The translations under genes were made by a program, and so were the position numbers. The notes below the pieces were generated by a model that ran no database searches, was not told the origin of the DNA, and was given only the letters and a program-made list of their open reading frames with translations. From Cupriavidus sp. WKF15 (GTDB lineage Bacteria > Pseudomonadota > Gammaproteobacteria > Burkholderiales > Burkholderiaceae), in NCBI RefSeq assembly GCF_029278605.1, contig NZ_CP119573.1:1-64000 (forward strand): DNA of 64,000 nt, in the 5' to 3' direction. Shown here in pieces: positions 46,504 to 55,176 of the stretch. Each line of letters starts with the position of its first letter. Position 1 is the stretch's first letter.

Positions 46504-48048
46504 TCAGCGAAACACGCTGACCGCCTCCACGAGTCGCGTTGTTTGCTGCTTCAGGCTCTCTGCCGCCGCGGCGCTCTGCTCGACCAGGGCGGCATTCTGC
46601 TGGGTGATATGGTCCAGGTCGCTGACTGCGCCGCCCACCTGTGTAATGCCGCTGCTCTGTTCCGCGGTAGCGGCGCTGATTTCGGCAATCAGGTCGGACA
46701 CGCGCCGCACCTGCTCCACGATGTCGTCCATGGTCTTGCCGGCATCGTCCACGAGCCTGGCGCCGGACGCCACGTTGTGCACGCTTACGTCGATCAGCCC
46801 CTTGATTTCCTTGGCTGCGTTGGCACTGCGCTGGGCCAGGCTGCGCACTTCGCCGGCAACCACCGCGAAGCCGCGCCCCTGCTCGCCAGCGCGTGCGGCT
46901 TCCACCGCCGCATTGAGCGCAAGGATGTTGGTCTGGAAGGCAATGCCGTCGATCACGCTGATGATGTCCGCGATGCGCTTTGAGCTTTCGGTAATCTCGT
47001 CCATGGTGCTGACCACCTGGGACACCGCCCGGCCGCCGCGTTCCGCAGCATCGCTTGCCGAACCCGACAAGGTGTTGGCCTGTGCCGCGGTCTCTGCATT
47101 GCTCTTGACGGTCGCCGTCATCTGCGTCATCGAGGACGACGTTTCCTGCACGTTGCTCGCCGCCTGCTCGGTGCGTGCGCTCAGGTCGGAGTTGCCGCGC
47201 GCGATCTCGTTGCTGGCGGTCTGGACGTTGATCACCTGCTCGCTGACATCGTCGATCAGCCACCGGAACATCAGGCCGAGCTGGCTGATCGTACGCAGCG
47301 TCATGCCGATTTCATCCACGCGGTTCATATGGACCGCTTGCTGGCTCTCGCCCGATGCCACGCGCAGGGCCTGCTGCAGGACTTCTTCCAGCGGCCTGCT
47401 GATCTGCACCTGCAGCCACCAGGAGGCCAGCATCGAAACCAGCGCCATGATGCCGGCAAAGCCGCCCAGTGCCATGCCGGAAAGGCCCATGCACCAGGCG
47501 CCGGCAGTGCAGGCCGGAACCAGCGCCAGCAATGCCAGCCTCACGCGCCAGCGCACCGGCATGGTCTGGAACATCGAGGTCCAGCCCATGAATCCTGTCC
47601 TGACGATCAGTCCCTTGTGGAACCGGCGCTTGCCCGCGCGGCCCTCGCGGAATTCGCGGTACAGCGCCTCGGCGGCGGCGATCTCCTCGTGTGATGCCTT
47701 GGTACGCACGGACATATAGCCGACCGGACGTCCATGTCGCACGACCGGCGTGGCATTGGCGCGCACCCAGTAGTGGTCGCCATTCTTGCGGCGGTTCTTG
47801 ACCAGTGCGGTCCACGGTTCGCCGCCCTTGAGCGTGGCCCACATGTCGGCGAATGCCTCGCCTGGCATGTCGGGGTGGCGAACGAGGTTGTGCGGCTGCC
47901 CCTGGATCTCCTCGCGCGTGAAGCCGCTGACTTCGACGAACGCGGCGTTGGCGTAAGTGACGTAGCTCTGCGTGTCCGTGGTGGACATCAGTGTGGCGTT
48001 GTCGGGAAACTCGAACTCCCGCTGCGTGACAGGCTGGTTGTTGCGCAT
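46504..48048 (-). CDS. Aer-type methyl-accepting chemotaxis protein with N-terminal PAS domain
   Basis: 514-residue receptor resembling Aer. Residues 1-110 form a PAS domain (TLMSTTDTQSYVTYANAAF, WTALVKNRRKNGDHYWVRAN); a pair of transmembrane helices follows at about 165-215, and the cytoplasmic part has a HAMP-like linker and a signalling tip. The tip sequence IIGVI-type region is ISVIDGIAFQTNILALNAAV followed by EAARAGEQGRGFAVVAGEVR, which is the strongly conserved CheA/CheW contact. Aer senses redox through FAD; whether FAD is bound here is not shown. GGAGG precedes the ATG at 48048. Position beside a broken CheB-CheR gene is suggestive only. Confidence 0.9.
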   Translation of the reverse strand: MRNNQPVTQREFEFPDNATLMSTTDTQSYVTYANAAFVEVSGFTREEIQGQPHNLVRHPDMPGEAFADMWATLKGGEPWTALVKNRRKNGDHYWVRANATPVVRHGRPVGYMSVRTKASHEEIAAAEALYREFREGRAGKRRFHKGLIVRTGFMGWTSMFQTMPVRWRVRLALLALVPACTAGAWCMGLSGMALGGFAGIMALVSMLASWWLQVQISRPLEEVLQQALRVASGESQQAVHMNRVDEIGMTLRTISQLGLMFRWLIDDVSEQVINVQTASNEIARGNSDLSARTEQAASNVQETSSSMTQMTATVKSNAETAAQANTLSGSASDAAERGGRAVSQVVSTMDEITESSKRIADIISVIDGIAFQTNILALNAAVEAARAGEQGRGFAVVAGEVRSLAQRSANAAKEIKGLIDVSVHNVASGARLVDDAGKTMDDIVEQVRRVSDLIAEISAATAEQSSGITQVGGAVSDLDHITQQNAALVEQSAAAAESLKQQTTRLVEAVSVFR

Positions 48049-48482
48049 GGCACTCCTCCTTTTCTTCTGGTCTACGAATGGTGTTCGCTGTGCTTTCCGG
48101 AGATTGAAACGGCTCGTGCGCGTACCGGACGGGCCACGAAGCGCCCCCCCGAGCGATACCGCAATCGCCCGCAGACAGGTTCGCTTCCGGCTCGCGCTCC
48201 ACTGTGGTGCACTATCGGCGCCAGATTGTCTTAACAATGCCCCACTTCAGGAGGGATTGAATGAAATGCACTCAGACGGGTTAATTCAGCAATTGCAGCA
48301 CGCTCGAGGCCTGCGCTGGGAGCGTGTGAGCCGCGTCGGCGGCGGCACATCGAGCCAGATCACGGGTTCTGGGCAGCGTGCTCGTGCTCGTGCCACTGAC
48401 CGGTGGGTGTGAGGATCAGGTTCTGGATACTGCGGTCAAGATGCCTGAGATGGGTCGGCAGCTGCCAACACGGACATCTTGC
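48049..48482. other. Intergenic region between the chemoreceptor and aspA
   Basis: About 430 bases. Both flanking genes are on the minus strand, so the chemoreceptor promoter should be near 48060-48200. An AGGAGGG followed by an ATG and only seven codons occurs on the plus strand near 48248-48280. I see no gene, and no hairpin after aspA that looks like a terminator. Confidence 0.4.
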
Positions 48483-49910
48483 TCAGTGCGACTTCCCGTG
48501 CAAGTCCAGTGGCACCGGCTGGGTTAGCGTCTCGGGGCGCAGGATGCGGTCTAGTTCCTCTTTGGACAGCAAGCCCTTGCGCAAGACGATTTCATACACG
48601 CTGCCGCCTGTGGCGTGCGCTTCCTGCGCAACGGCCGTCGCGTTTGCATAGCCGATGTACGGGTTGAGCGCCGTCACGACACCGATCGAGTTCTCGACAG
48701 TGGCCCGCAGCCGGTCAGCATTCGCAGTGATGCCTTTGACGCAGCGCTCGGCGAGCGTCAGGCAGCCGTTGCGCAAATGGCTGACGCTCTTGAACAGGCT
48801 GTGCGCGATAATCGGCTCGAACGCATTGAGCTGGAGTTGGCCGGCCTCCGCGGCAAAGCTGACGGTGACGTCATTGCCGATGACCTCAAAGGCGATCTGA
48901 TTCACGACTTCGGGAATGACGGGATTCACCTTGCCGGGCATGATGCTGGAACCGGCCTGCATCGGCGGCAGATTGATCTCGCCCAGTCCGGCGCGCGGTC
49001 CGCTGGACAACAGCCGCAGGTCGTTGCACGTCTTGGAAAGCTTCACGGCGACGCGTTTCAGCACGCCGGAAAGCTGCACGAAGGCACCGCAGTCCTGTGT
49101 GGCCTCGATCAGATTGGGGGCGGTCTGCAGCGGGATGCCGGTGATTTCACGCAGGCGCCGCAGCACCACCGGTGCATACGACGGATGCGCAGTAATGCCG
49201 GTGCCGATCGCGGTGGCACCGAGGTTGATCTCGCAGATCAGCATCGCGGCTTCGCGCAGGCGCGACTCGTCTTCCCCGAGCATCACGGCGTAGGTGCTGA
49301 ATTCCTGGCCGAGTGTCATTGGCACGGCATCCTGCAACTGGGTGCGGCCCATCTTGATGATGTGGGCGAACGCTTCCGCCTTGTCCTCGAAGGCCCGCCG
49401 CAGCACCGCCATGGCGTCCACAAGGCCGACGATGCCGAACCACGTAGCGACCTTCAGCGCGCTCGGGTAGACGTCGTTGGTGCTCTGGCCGATGTTCACA
49501 TGCTCGTTTGGATGCAGGTACTGGTACTCGCCCTTCTGGTGCCCGAGCAGTTCGAGCGCCCGGTTGGCGATTACCTCGTTGGCGTTCATGTTGGTCGAGG
49601 TGCCGGCGCCTCCCTGAATCACGTCGACGACGAACTGATCATGCAGCTTTCCGGCAATCAACTCCTGACAGGCGCCGACGATGGCATCGCAGCGTGCCTG
49701 ATCGAGCAGTCCGAGTTCATGGTTGGCCTGCGCCGCGGCCTGCTTGATCGCGGCCAGCGCCTTGATCAGTTCAGGGTAGATGGAGATCGGGGTACCCGTG
49801 ATCGGGAAGTTCTCGACGGCCCGCAACGTATGTACGCCATAGTAGGCCTGGACAGGAACTTCACGATCGCCCAGAAGGTCATGCTCGGTTCTGACGAGTC
49901 CGGCTGTCAT
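48483..49910 (-). CDS. aspA: Aspartate ammonia-lyase
   Basis: 475-residue homotetrameric lyase that converts aspartate to fumarate and ammonia. The class II fumarase/aspartase signature GSSIMPGKVNP lies near residue 318, and the flexible-loop and substrate regions GGAGTSTNMNANEV near 100 and NIGQSTNDVYPSA near 140 agree with AspA. GAGGAG precedes the ATG at 49910 by seven bases. The longer open frame with MIHVRSVT is not used. It may serve aspartate catabolism or fumarate supply for anaerobic respiration. Confidence 0.93.
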   Translation of the reverse strand: MTAGLVRTEHDLLGDREVPVQAYYGVHTLRAVENFPITGTPISIYPELIKALAAIKQAAAQANHELGLLDQARCDAIVGACQELIAGKLHDQFVVDVIQGGAGTSTNMNANEVIANRALELLGHQKGEYQYLHPNEHVNIGQSTNDVYPSALKVATWFGIVGLVDAMAVLRRAFEDKAEAFAHIIKMGRTQLQDAVPMTLGQEFSTYAVMLGEDESRLREAAMLICEINLGATAIGTGITAHPSYAPVVLRRLREITGIPLQTAPNLIEATQDCGAFVQLSGVLKRVAVKLSKTCNDLRLLSSGPRAGLGEINLPPMQAGSSIMPGKVNPVIPEVVNQIAFEVIGNDVTVSFAAEAGQLQLNAFEPIIAHSLFKSVSHLRNGCLTLAERCVKGITANADRLRATVENSIGVVTALNPYIGYANATAVAQEAHATGGSVYEIVLRKGLLSKEELDRILRPETLTQPVPLDLHGKSH

Positions 49911-50247
49911 GGTCACACTCCTCACGTGGATCAATTCAGCAATGCAGGCGAAGCTGGCAGACCATCAGGAATAAGAGACGGTCGTCGCCATACCGGACGT
50001 ACCCGACCTACACCGACACCTTCGAAGAACAGCCCTCGTCCGGATGGGAAAGAGCCGCGGAACGTCCAGGAAGAAATCGGGTAACCATAGAGAGTTCCCC
50101 GAAGTCAGTATCCGCCAAGCCGACAGCGCATGCAATCGCCGCCCTTGTGTGGTGAGCCATGCGGGACCGCTCGAAAGAAGTCGTGCGCTGCCCAAGTCAG
50201 CAGCCCCACGACTCGACCGAAATGCCTGGACTCCGATTGTCGCCAAG
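49911..50247. other. Intergenic region before aspA
   Basis: About 340 bases between the aspA start and the end of a small gene transcribed in the same direction. It should contain the aspA promoter. No clear boxes, operators or hairpins were seen. Confidence 0.4.
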
Positions 50248-50448
50248 TTACTGCATACGACGCATGGCTTCGAGCACGGAATACCCTTGACTTGTCAAGC
50301 GAGGGTGGGCATTGGCGCCGCCATGGCCATGCTCCATCGTCACGAGCTTATGAACCAGCAACCCATCCAGTTGTTCTGGTTCGAGATCATCGATGTCTTG
50401 TGCATCGCCAAGCAGTAACAGCGCGGCGATTTCATGCGGACTAAGCAT
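50248..50448 (-). CDS. Small hypothetical protein, 66 residues
   Basis: A short gene with a nearly ideal ribosome binding site: AAAGGAGG five bases before the ATG at 50448. The product begins MLSPHEIAALLLLGDAQDID and ends in RLTSQGYSVLEAMRRMQ, compatible with a small helical winged-helix-like fold (a helix pair, a short strand, then LTxxG). No family is recognised. A 14-base palindrome (CTTGAC-TT-GTCAAG at 50286-50299) lies within the 3' part but is probably incidental. Confidence 0.6.
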   Translation of the reverse strand: MLSPHEIAALLLLGDAQDIDDLEPEQLDGLLVHKLVTMEHGHGGANAHPRLTSQGYSVLEAMRRMQ

Positions 50449-51076
50449 GTCGGCCTCCTTTGTCGGGGTCGGAAAAAGGAACTACGACTGCTGCCCCGTG
50501 GAGAGAGTTCCACGGACGAAGAGGGAAACGGCAATGCGTGAAATCGGTGCGAGGACGCGCTGGGTGGGCGCACACCGAGCATTGAGACTAATCGCTCCCG
50601 GCGCTGGAATCAAGCTCCATGTTTTGAGGCAGCGTACTGCTCGCTGAGTGGGCTTGGACCGCGAGTGCTCCAAGCATCACTCAGAATAGCATCACAGGCA
50701 CGAACATGATGATTGAAGGCGAGGTGCACTGCCACAAGCCCTGCGCCGCCGCCAGGCTTTCCTGCACCACGATTGCATTCGATCCACAGGGCGCACCAAA
50801 AGCGGGCCGCCTCTGCACCACCAACGCAAGGCGATCTTCCGAAGCTGCTCCGCTTCGCTGGCATGGAACATGCGACTGGATCCGGCAGCAGGCCGATGAC
50901 GGCCTGCTGCCAGCGTCGCTGAAGCGCCGCGCTGGCAAGCGGTAAATAGTTCGTACCCTTTCGAACCCCTGTAGAAACCGAGGACAACGGCGTCCTTTCC
51001 CCGCTGACTGTGTATGGCGTGGGAAAGACGCCGTTTGTCTTTTGTGCGCCAACGAAGCAACGGAGAGGAATACCCA
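50449..51076. other. Long leader region upstream of the formate/nitrite channel gene
   Basis: About 630 bases with no convincing gene. Several open frames of 60-120 codons overlap here on both strands but lack ribosome binding sites and family features. It should hold the promoter of the channel gene; I could not find an FNR-type TTGAT-N4-ATCAA site. Confidence 0.4.
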
Positions 51077-51889
51077 ATGGCCTATCTCGCCCCCACCGAA
51101 TTCGTGACCAAGATGGTCGACGCCGGAGAATCCAAACTGTTGATGTCATCGCGCGACACGCTGATCCGGGCCTATATGGCTGGCGCCATCCTTGCGCTGG
51201 CTGCCGCATTCGCAGTCACGATTACCGTCAATACCGGCAATGCCCTGGTTGGCGCCCTGCTCTTCCCCGTGGGCTTTTGTATGCTCTACCTGCTCGGCTT
51301 TGATCTGTTGACCGGCGTATTCACGCTGGCACCGCTGGCTGTCCTGGATCGGCGCCCGGGTGCTACCTGGCAGGGCGTGATGAGGAACTGGGGCCTTGTG
51401 TTCTGCGGCAACTTCGCCGGCGCTTTCACCGTGGCTGTATTCATGGCCATCATCTTTACCTTCGGCTTTTCCGAGGCACCCAACGCGATCGGGCAGAAGA
51501 TTGGTCACATCGGCGAAGGCCGCACCATTGGCTATGCCGCACACGGTGCCGCTGGCATGCTGACTCTCTTTATCCGGGCTGTGATGTGCAACTGGATGGT
51601 CTCGACGGGCGTGGTGGCTGCAATGATGTCGACCTCGGTATCGGGAAAGGTGATCGGCATGTGGATGCCCATCCTCGTGTTCTTCTACATGGGGTTCGAA
51701 CACTCCATCGTCAACATGTTTCTGTTCCCGTCTGGACTCATGCTGGGCGGCAACTTCACCATCATGGACTATCTGATCTGGAACGAGATTCCGACTGTCC
51801 TGGGCAACCTTGTAGGCGGCTTGACGTTCGTCGGCGCCACGCTATACAGCACGCACTACAAGACGGCGGCAAAACGCGTTCTCGGCTGA
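51077..51889 (+). CDS. Formate/nitrite transporter (FNT) family channel
   Basis: 270-residue inner-membrane channel with six hydrophobic helices and the length typical of FocA/NirC proteins. Conserved segments include the FNT signature RAVMCNWMVSTGVV near residue 180 and GFEHSIVNMFLFPSG near 210, whose histidine corresponds to the pore histidine of FocA. It moves formate, nitrite or similar monovalent anions. GAGAGGAA is a few bases before the ATG at 51077. The phosphatase-kinase gene begins 22 bases after its stop, indicating co-transcription. Confidence 0.88.
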   Translation: MAYLAPTEFVTKMVDAGESKLLMSSRDTLIRAYMAGAILALAAAFAVTITVNTGNALVGALLFPVGFCMLYLLGFDLLTGVFTLAPLAVLDRRPGATWQGVMRNWGLVFCGNFAGAFTVAVFMAIIFTFGFSEAPNAIGQKIGHIGEGRTIGYAAHGAAGMLTLFIRAVMCNWMVSTGVVAAMMSTSVSGKVIGMWMPILVFFYMGFEHSIVNMFLFPSGLMLGGNFTIMDYLIWNEIPTVLGNLVGGLTFVGATLYSTHYKTAAKRVLG

Positions 51890-51911
51890 TCGGTGACATT
51901 GGTCGAAGCGA

Positions 51912-53648
51912 ATGCACGGGCAACTCTGCGTCAGCGTTGGCCAGCACTCTGAGGCGGGCCGGAAACCAGTCAACCAGGACTTTCATGGCGTGACACAACC
52001 GGCCGGCTACCAGCGCGTCACGAAGGGAATCGCGCTGGCACTGGCGGACGGCATCAGTACAAGCGCGGTGAGCCAGGTGGCTAGCGCCGCGGCCGTGCGA
52101 ACCTTTCTTGAGGATTACTATTGCACATCCGAAGCCTGGACAGTGCGGCGATCAGCACAGCGCGTGCTGGCAGCCATCAACTCGTGGCTGCACGCGCAGA
52201 CCCGGCGCAGCGATGCCCGCTTCGACAGCGACCGGGGCTACGTATGCACCTTCAGCGCGCTCATTTTCAAGGCGCGGGAGGCTCACCTGGTGCACGTTGG
52301 CGATACCCGCGTCTACCGGTTGCACCGCCATACGCTGGAGCAGCTGACCAACGATCATCGGATATGCGTTTCAGCGTCGGAAGCTTACTTGGGTCGTGCC
52401 CTGGGGACGGGTCCGTCCGTTGAGATTGACTATCGCGCCTGGGACTTGGAAGCCGGCGAAGTCTATCTGCTTGCCACCGACGGCGCCTACGAGCATCTGG
52501 ACGCCGCGGATGTCCACCGGGCGCTGGCCGCCAGTGCCGGCGATCTGCAGCGCGCCGCGCAAGCCCTGGCCGCGGTTGCGATCGAAAGAGGCAGCCAGGA
52601 CAACGTGACGGTGCAAATCGCGCGCGTCGATGCCTTGCCGGAACTCGATGCGGCGAGCGCGCGCATGCAAGCCGAACGCCTCGCCCTGCCGCCGCCTCTT
52701 GCGCCCCGCATGAAGTTCGAGGGCTACACGATCGTTCGGCAGCTTCATGCCAGTGCCCGCAGCCATGTGCATCTGGCAGTGGACGATGATAGCGGCCAGT
52801 TTGTCGCATTGAAGATCCCAGCCGTGGACCGATACGAAGATGCGGCGCATCTCGACGGGTTCCTGCTAGAGGAATGGGTGGCCAGACGCGTTGACAACCA
52901 GCACGTGGTCAGGCCACACATTGCAGACCGGCAGCGCAAGCACCTGTACGTGGCGATGGAGTATGTCGACGGCCAGACCCTGGGGCAATGGATGATCGAT
53001 CATCCATCACCGGACCTGGACGCGGTACGCGCGATCGTCGCCCAGTTGGCAGTCGGGTTGCAGGCCTTTCATCGACGCGAGATGCTGCATCAGGACCTGC
53101 GTCCGGAGAATGCCATGATCGATCGGTCCGGCACGGTCAGGATCATGGATTTTGGGACTGTACACGTGGCAGGGCTGGCCGAAGGCACGCGGAATCCACG
53201 CCCCGATAAACCAGTCGGCACACTGCAGTACGCCGCTCCTGAATACTTGATTGGAGACGGTGGCACTGTGGCATCCGATCTGTTCTCGCTGGCGACACTG
53301 ACCTATCAGATGCTGACCGGAAAACTGCCGTATGGATTGCAGGTGACGCAGGTGCGCGATCGCTCGAACTTTCGGCGCTTGCGCTACCTTTCGCTGCGCG
53401 AGCTACGCCCCGATCTGCCAGTGTGGGTCGATGAAGCTGTGCGAAAGGCACTGCATCCCAATCCACTGAAACGGCATGAAACGATGTCCGAGTTTATTCA
53501 GGCATTGCACATCCCTGCCCAGCCACTCTGGCAGCGCGCGACTCCACCACTGATGGAGAGAAATCCATTGCGCTTCTGGCAGGCGCTGACATTCGTGCTC
53601 GGCCTCTCGGTGGTGGTCTTGCTTGGGCTGCTGATTACCGGCCGGTGA
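51912..53648 (+). CDS. Bifunctional PP2C phosphatase and Ser/Thr protein kinase with C-terminal membrane anchor
   Basis: 578-residue fusion. Residues 1-240 are a PP2C-type phosphatase (metal-binding ADG in LALADGIS, VGDTRVYR, TDGAYEHLD and SQDNVTV). Residues 270-530 are a Hanks-type kinase: the VAIK-type lysine is in QFVALKIPA, the catalytic loop is HQDLRPEN (usual HRD reads HQD), DFG is intact in IMDFGTVH, and the APE motif reads AAPEYL. The glycine-rich loop is degenerate (LHASARSHVHLA). A single transmembrane helix near 555-575 anchors it to the membrane. It lies 22 bases after an FNT channel gene, so it may phosphorylate and dephosphorylate a transport or respiration target; that is inference. 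Confidence 0.88.
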   Translation: MHGQLCVSVGQHSEAGRKPVNQDFHGVTQPAGYQRVTKGIALALADGISTSAVSQVASAAAVRTFLEDYYCTSEAWTVRRSAQRVLAAINSWLHAQTRRSDARFDSDRGYVCTFSALIFKAREAHLVHVGDTRVYRLHRHTLEQLTNDHRICVSASEAYLGRALGTGPSVEIDYRAWDLEAGEVYLLATDGAYEHLDAADVHRALAASAGDLQRAAQALAAVAIERGSQDNVTVQIARVDALPELDAASARMQAERLALPPPLAPRMKFEGYTIVRQLHASARSHVHLAVDDDSGQFVALKIPAVDRYEDAAHLDGFLLEEWVARRVDNQHVVRPHIADRQRKHLYVAMEYVDGQTLGQWMIDHPSPDLDAVRAIVAQLAVGLQAFHRREMLHQDLRPENAMIDRSGTVRIMDFGTVHVAGLAEGTRNPRPDKPVGTLQYAAPEYLIGDGGTVASDLFSLATLTYQMLTGKLPYGLQVTQVRDRSNFRRLRYLSLRELRPDLPVWVDEAVRKALHPNPLKRHETMSEFIQALHIPAQPLWQRATPPLMERNPLRFWQALTFVLGLSVVVLLGLLITGR

Positions 53649-53728
53649 CAATCTCAGGGCCAGGTTCCGGACCGGCACGCGCGCCGCTTCCTCCGGTCTT
53701 CCCAATCCTTGTCCCGCACCAACAGACA

Positions 53729-53762
53729 AAAAGCCCTTCGCAATTAGAGAAGGGCTTTTTTG
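53729..53762. terminator. Bidirectional intrinsic terminator
   Basis: An AAAAAGCCCTTC stem with a GCAATTAGA loop, its complement GAAGGGC and a T-run. The A-run on the 5' side means it can end transcription of the plus-strand kinase-fusion gene and, read from the other side, the minus-strand cold-shock gene. Confidence 0.9.
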
Positions 53763-53792
53763 CCGTTCGGGCTGCTCAGCGTACTCAGGTGG

Positions 53793-53996
53793 TCATAGCT
53801 TGCGGATATTTGAAGCCTGTGGGCCTTTCTGGCCTTGCGTGACTTCAAACTCTACCTTCGCGCCCTCCTCCAGTGCCTTGAATCCAGTACCCTGGATTTC
53901 GCTGTGATGAGCAAACAAGTCCTTGCCGCCATCGTCCGGCGTGATGAATCCGTAGCCCTTTTCGCTGTTGAACCACTTTACAGTGCCAGTTGCCAT
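53793..53996 (-). CDS. Cold-shock domain protein (CspA family)
   Basis: 67-residue single cold-shock domain that binds single-stranded nucleic acid. The RNP1 motif KGYGFITP is at residues 16-23 and RNP2 reads DLFAHHSEI. The family start [17 protein letters not shown] is intact. GAGGAC is a few bases before the ATG at 53996. A long open frame upstream is not family-like and probably belongs to a 5' leader, which in cspA genes controls expression by temperature. Confidence 0.95.
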   Translation of the reverse strand: MATGTVKWFNSEKGYGFITPDDGGKDLFAHHSEIQGTGFKALEEGAKVEFEVTQGQKGPQASNIRKL

Positions 53997-54161
53997 CTCG
54001 TCCTCAAAATTTGATCCGCACAGATTGTGCTGGGACTGCTTCCATCGTTGGGATTTGTCGCAACTGCCCATTGCAGCATGACGTCGCGAACTTGCAGCAT
54101 AGCCAAAGAGGTGTGCTGATGCCAAGCCTTCGGGGCCTGAGGGATTACTTTTGCGTCGGGG

Positions 54162-54536
54162 TTACTCGACCCAGAACGTATCGGCGTCCCGCAGCAGGTG
54201 CCCGGCAAGGATGTAGTCGCCAAGCCTCATGGCTTTCGCTTCCAGGGCTGCCAGTTCATTCGCAGTCAATTCGCTCAACACAAACTGGCAATAGAGATTG
54301 CGTTGACGGAACGTTAGCTTGGGGCGCTTCAAGCCGGCAACAAGTGCCGCCGGCGAGCTGACGGCGATACTCTCATGGCCACGGTACTCTACGCGGACGC
54401 CGGATTTCTCGCCCAGATGACTAAGTTCAGAAGCGTCTTGCCAACCAGTCTCATAATCGAGGTCGATGAGTCCTACGCCCGCCGCTTCGAGGAGTCTGAT
54501 GGCCTCCCCTTTGGTTCCAGCCCGTGCCGTCGTCAT
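54162..54536 (-). CDS. Hypothetical protein, 124 residues
   Basis: Product begins MTTARAGTKGEAIRLLEAAG and ends with a helical stretch (LTANELAALEAKAMRLGDYI followed by LAGHLLRDADTFWVE). GGGGGCAGAA precedes the ATG. No known family recognised. The C-terminal helical part could form a small bundle. Base composition is lower in GC than the EPS genes. Confidence 0.5.
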   Translation of the reverse strand: MTTARAGTKGEAIRLLEAAGVGLIDLDYETGWQDASELSHLGEKSGVRVEYRGHESIAVSSPAALVAGLKRPKLTFRQRNLYCQFVLSELTANELAALEAKAMRLGDYILAGHLLRDADTFWVE

Positions 54537-55176
54537 TTCTGCCCCCGTTCAAAAACACTCGCGTACGAACCGCCGTATGCCCCATTGGATGATGATGTTC
54601 TGTTCACTTTTCCAATGACTAAGAGGCATCTTCCTGTCCATGCCTCGGATCACCGCGCTTGAAACCACAGGGAACAGTTCAGCGTCTCTTTGATTCCCTG
54701 ACCAAAGCTTTCCTTAATTCTGACGTAAGAAAAATCTAAGTCAATAGGGTATAGGCACTGAATCAGCTTAGTAGAAGCGTGGCGAATCGGCTCAACTTCC
54801 CGAATTTCTGAAAGGCTGGGTGCTACAACCCGATCCGAGCAGACTGATCCATTGCCATCTCTCATGGCACGTGGGAGCTGCGAAATTGGCCTCTCGGGCT
54901 GGAGAGCGTAATCGGTATCGTCGCCTTCTATGTCGGCCGCCATCCGCGCTTTGGACACACTACGCTGCGCGGTGCTGGACCGCCTCAACCGCGAACACCG
55001 CCTGATTTCGCGAAGAGTGCGAGTAACCCCGAATCCACCCCGTTTTGGCGGCCTCAAAAGCGGCCCCGAGGGTTTCCCCGTAGTTGAGTTCTTCCTTGCT
55101 CTGTTCTTTAATTCAACATGAATTAATTAATGATGCCCAGGAGCACAGACCTGGAGCACACCGGACCGGAGATAAG
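54537..55176. other. Gene-poor region upstream of the ROK regulator
   Basis: About 640 bases without a confidently called gene. A minus-strand open frame at 54650-55057 (a later ATG at 54943 would give about 97 residues) lacks a ribosome binding site and family features, so I do not call it. The far end contains the inverted repeat at 55108-55126 and the promoter of the sugar operon. Confidence 0.5.
55108..55126. promoter_or_regulatory. Candidate operator TTAATTC-N5-GAATTAA
   Basis: Seven-base perfect inverted-repeat arms with a 5-base centre, 50 bases before the ROK regulator start, in a short AT-rich patch. It is a natural candidate for autoregulation by the ROK-family regulator and for control of the downstream sugar operon. 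Not matched to a named consensus. Confidence 0.6.

Noticed and set aside
50286..50299. Perfect palindrome CTTGAC-TT-GTCAAG resembling an FNR-type site
   Set aside because: It lies inside a small coding region and does not fit the TTGAT-N4-ATCAA spacing; likely chance.
50681..51060. Overlapping minus-strand open frames of about 120 codons upstream of the channel gene
   Set aside because: No start-site support or family features; two overlapping frames in the same place suggest chance.
54650..55057. A 135-codon minus-strand open frame before the sugar operon
   Set aside because: No ribosome binding site, no recognisable domain, and the first third is low in complexity; not supported as a gene.
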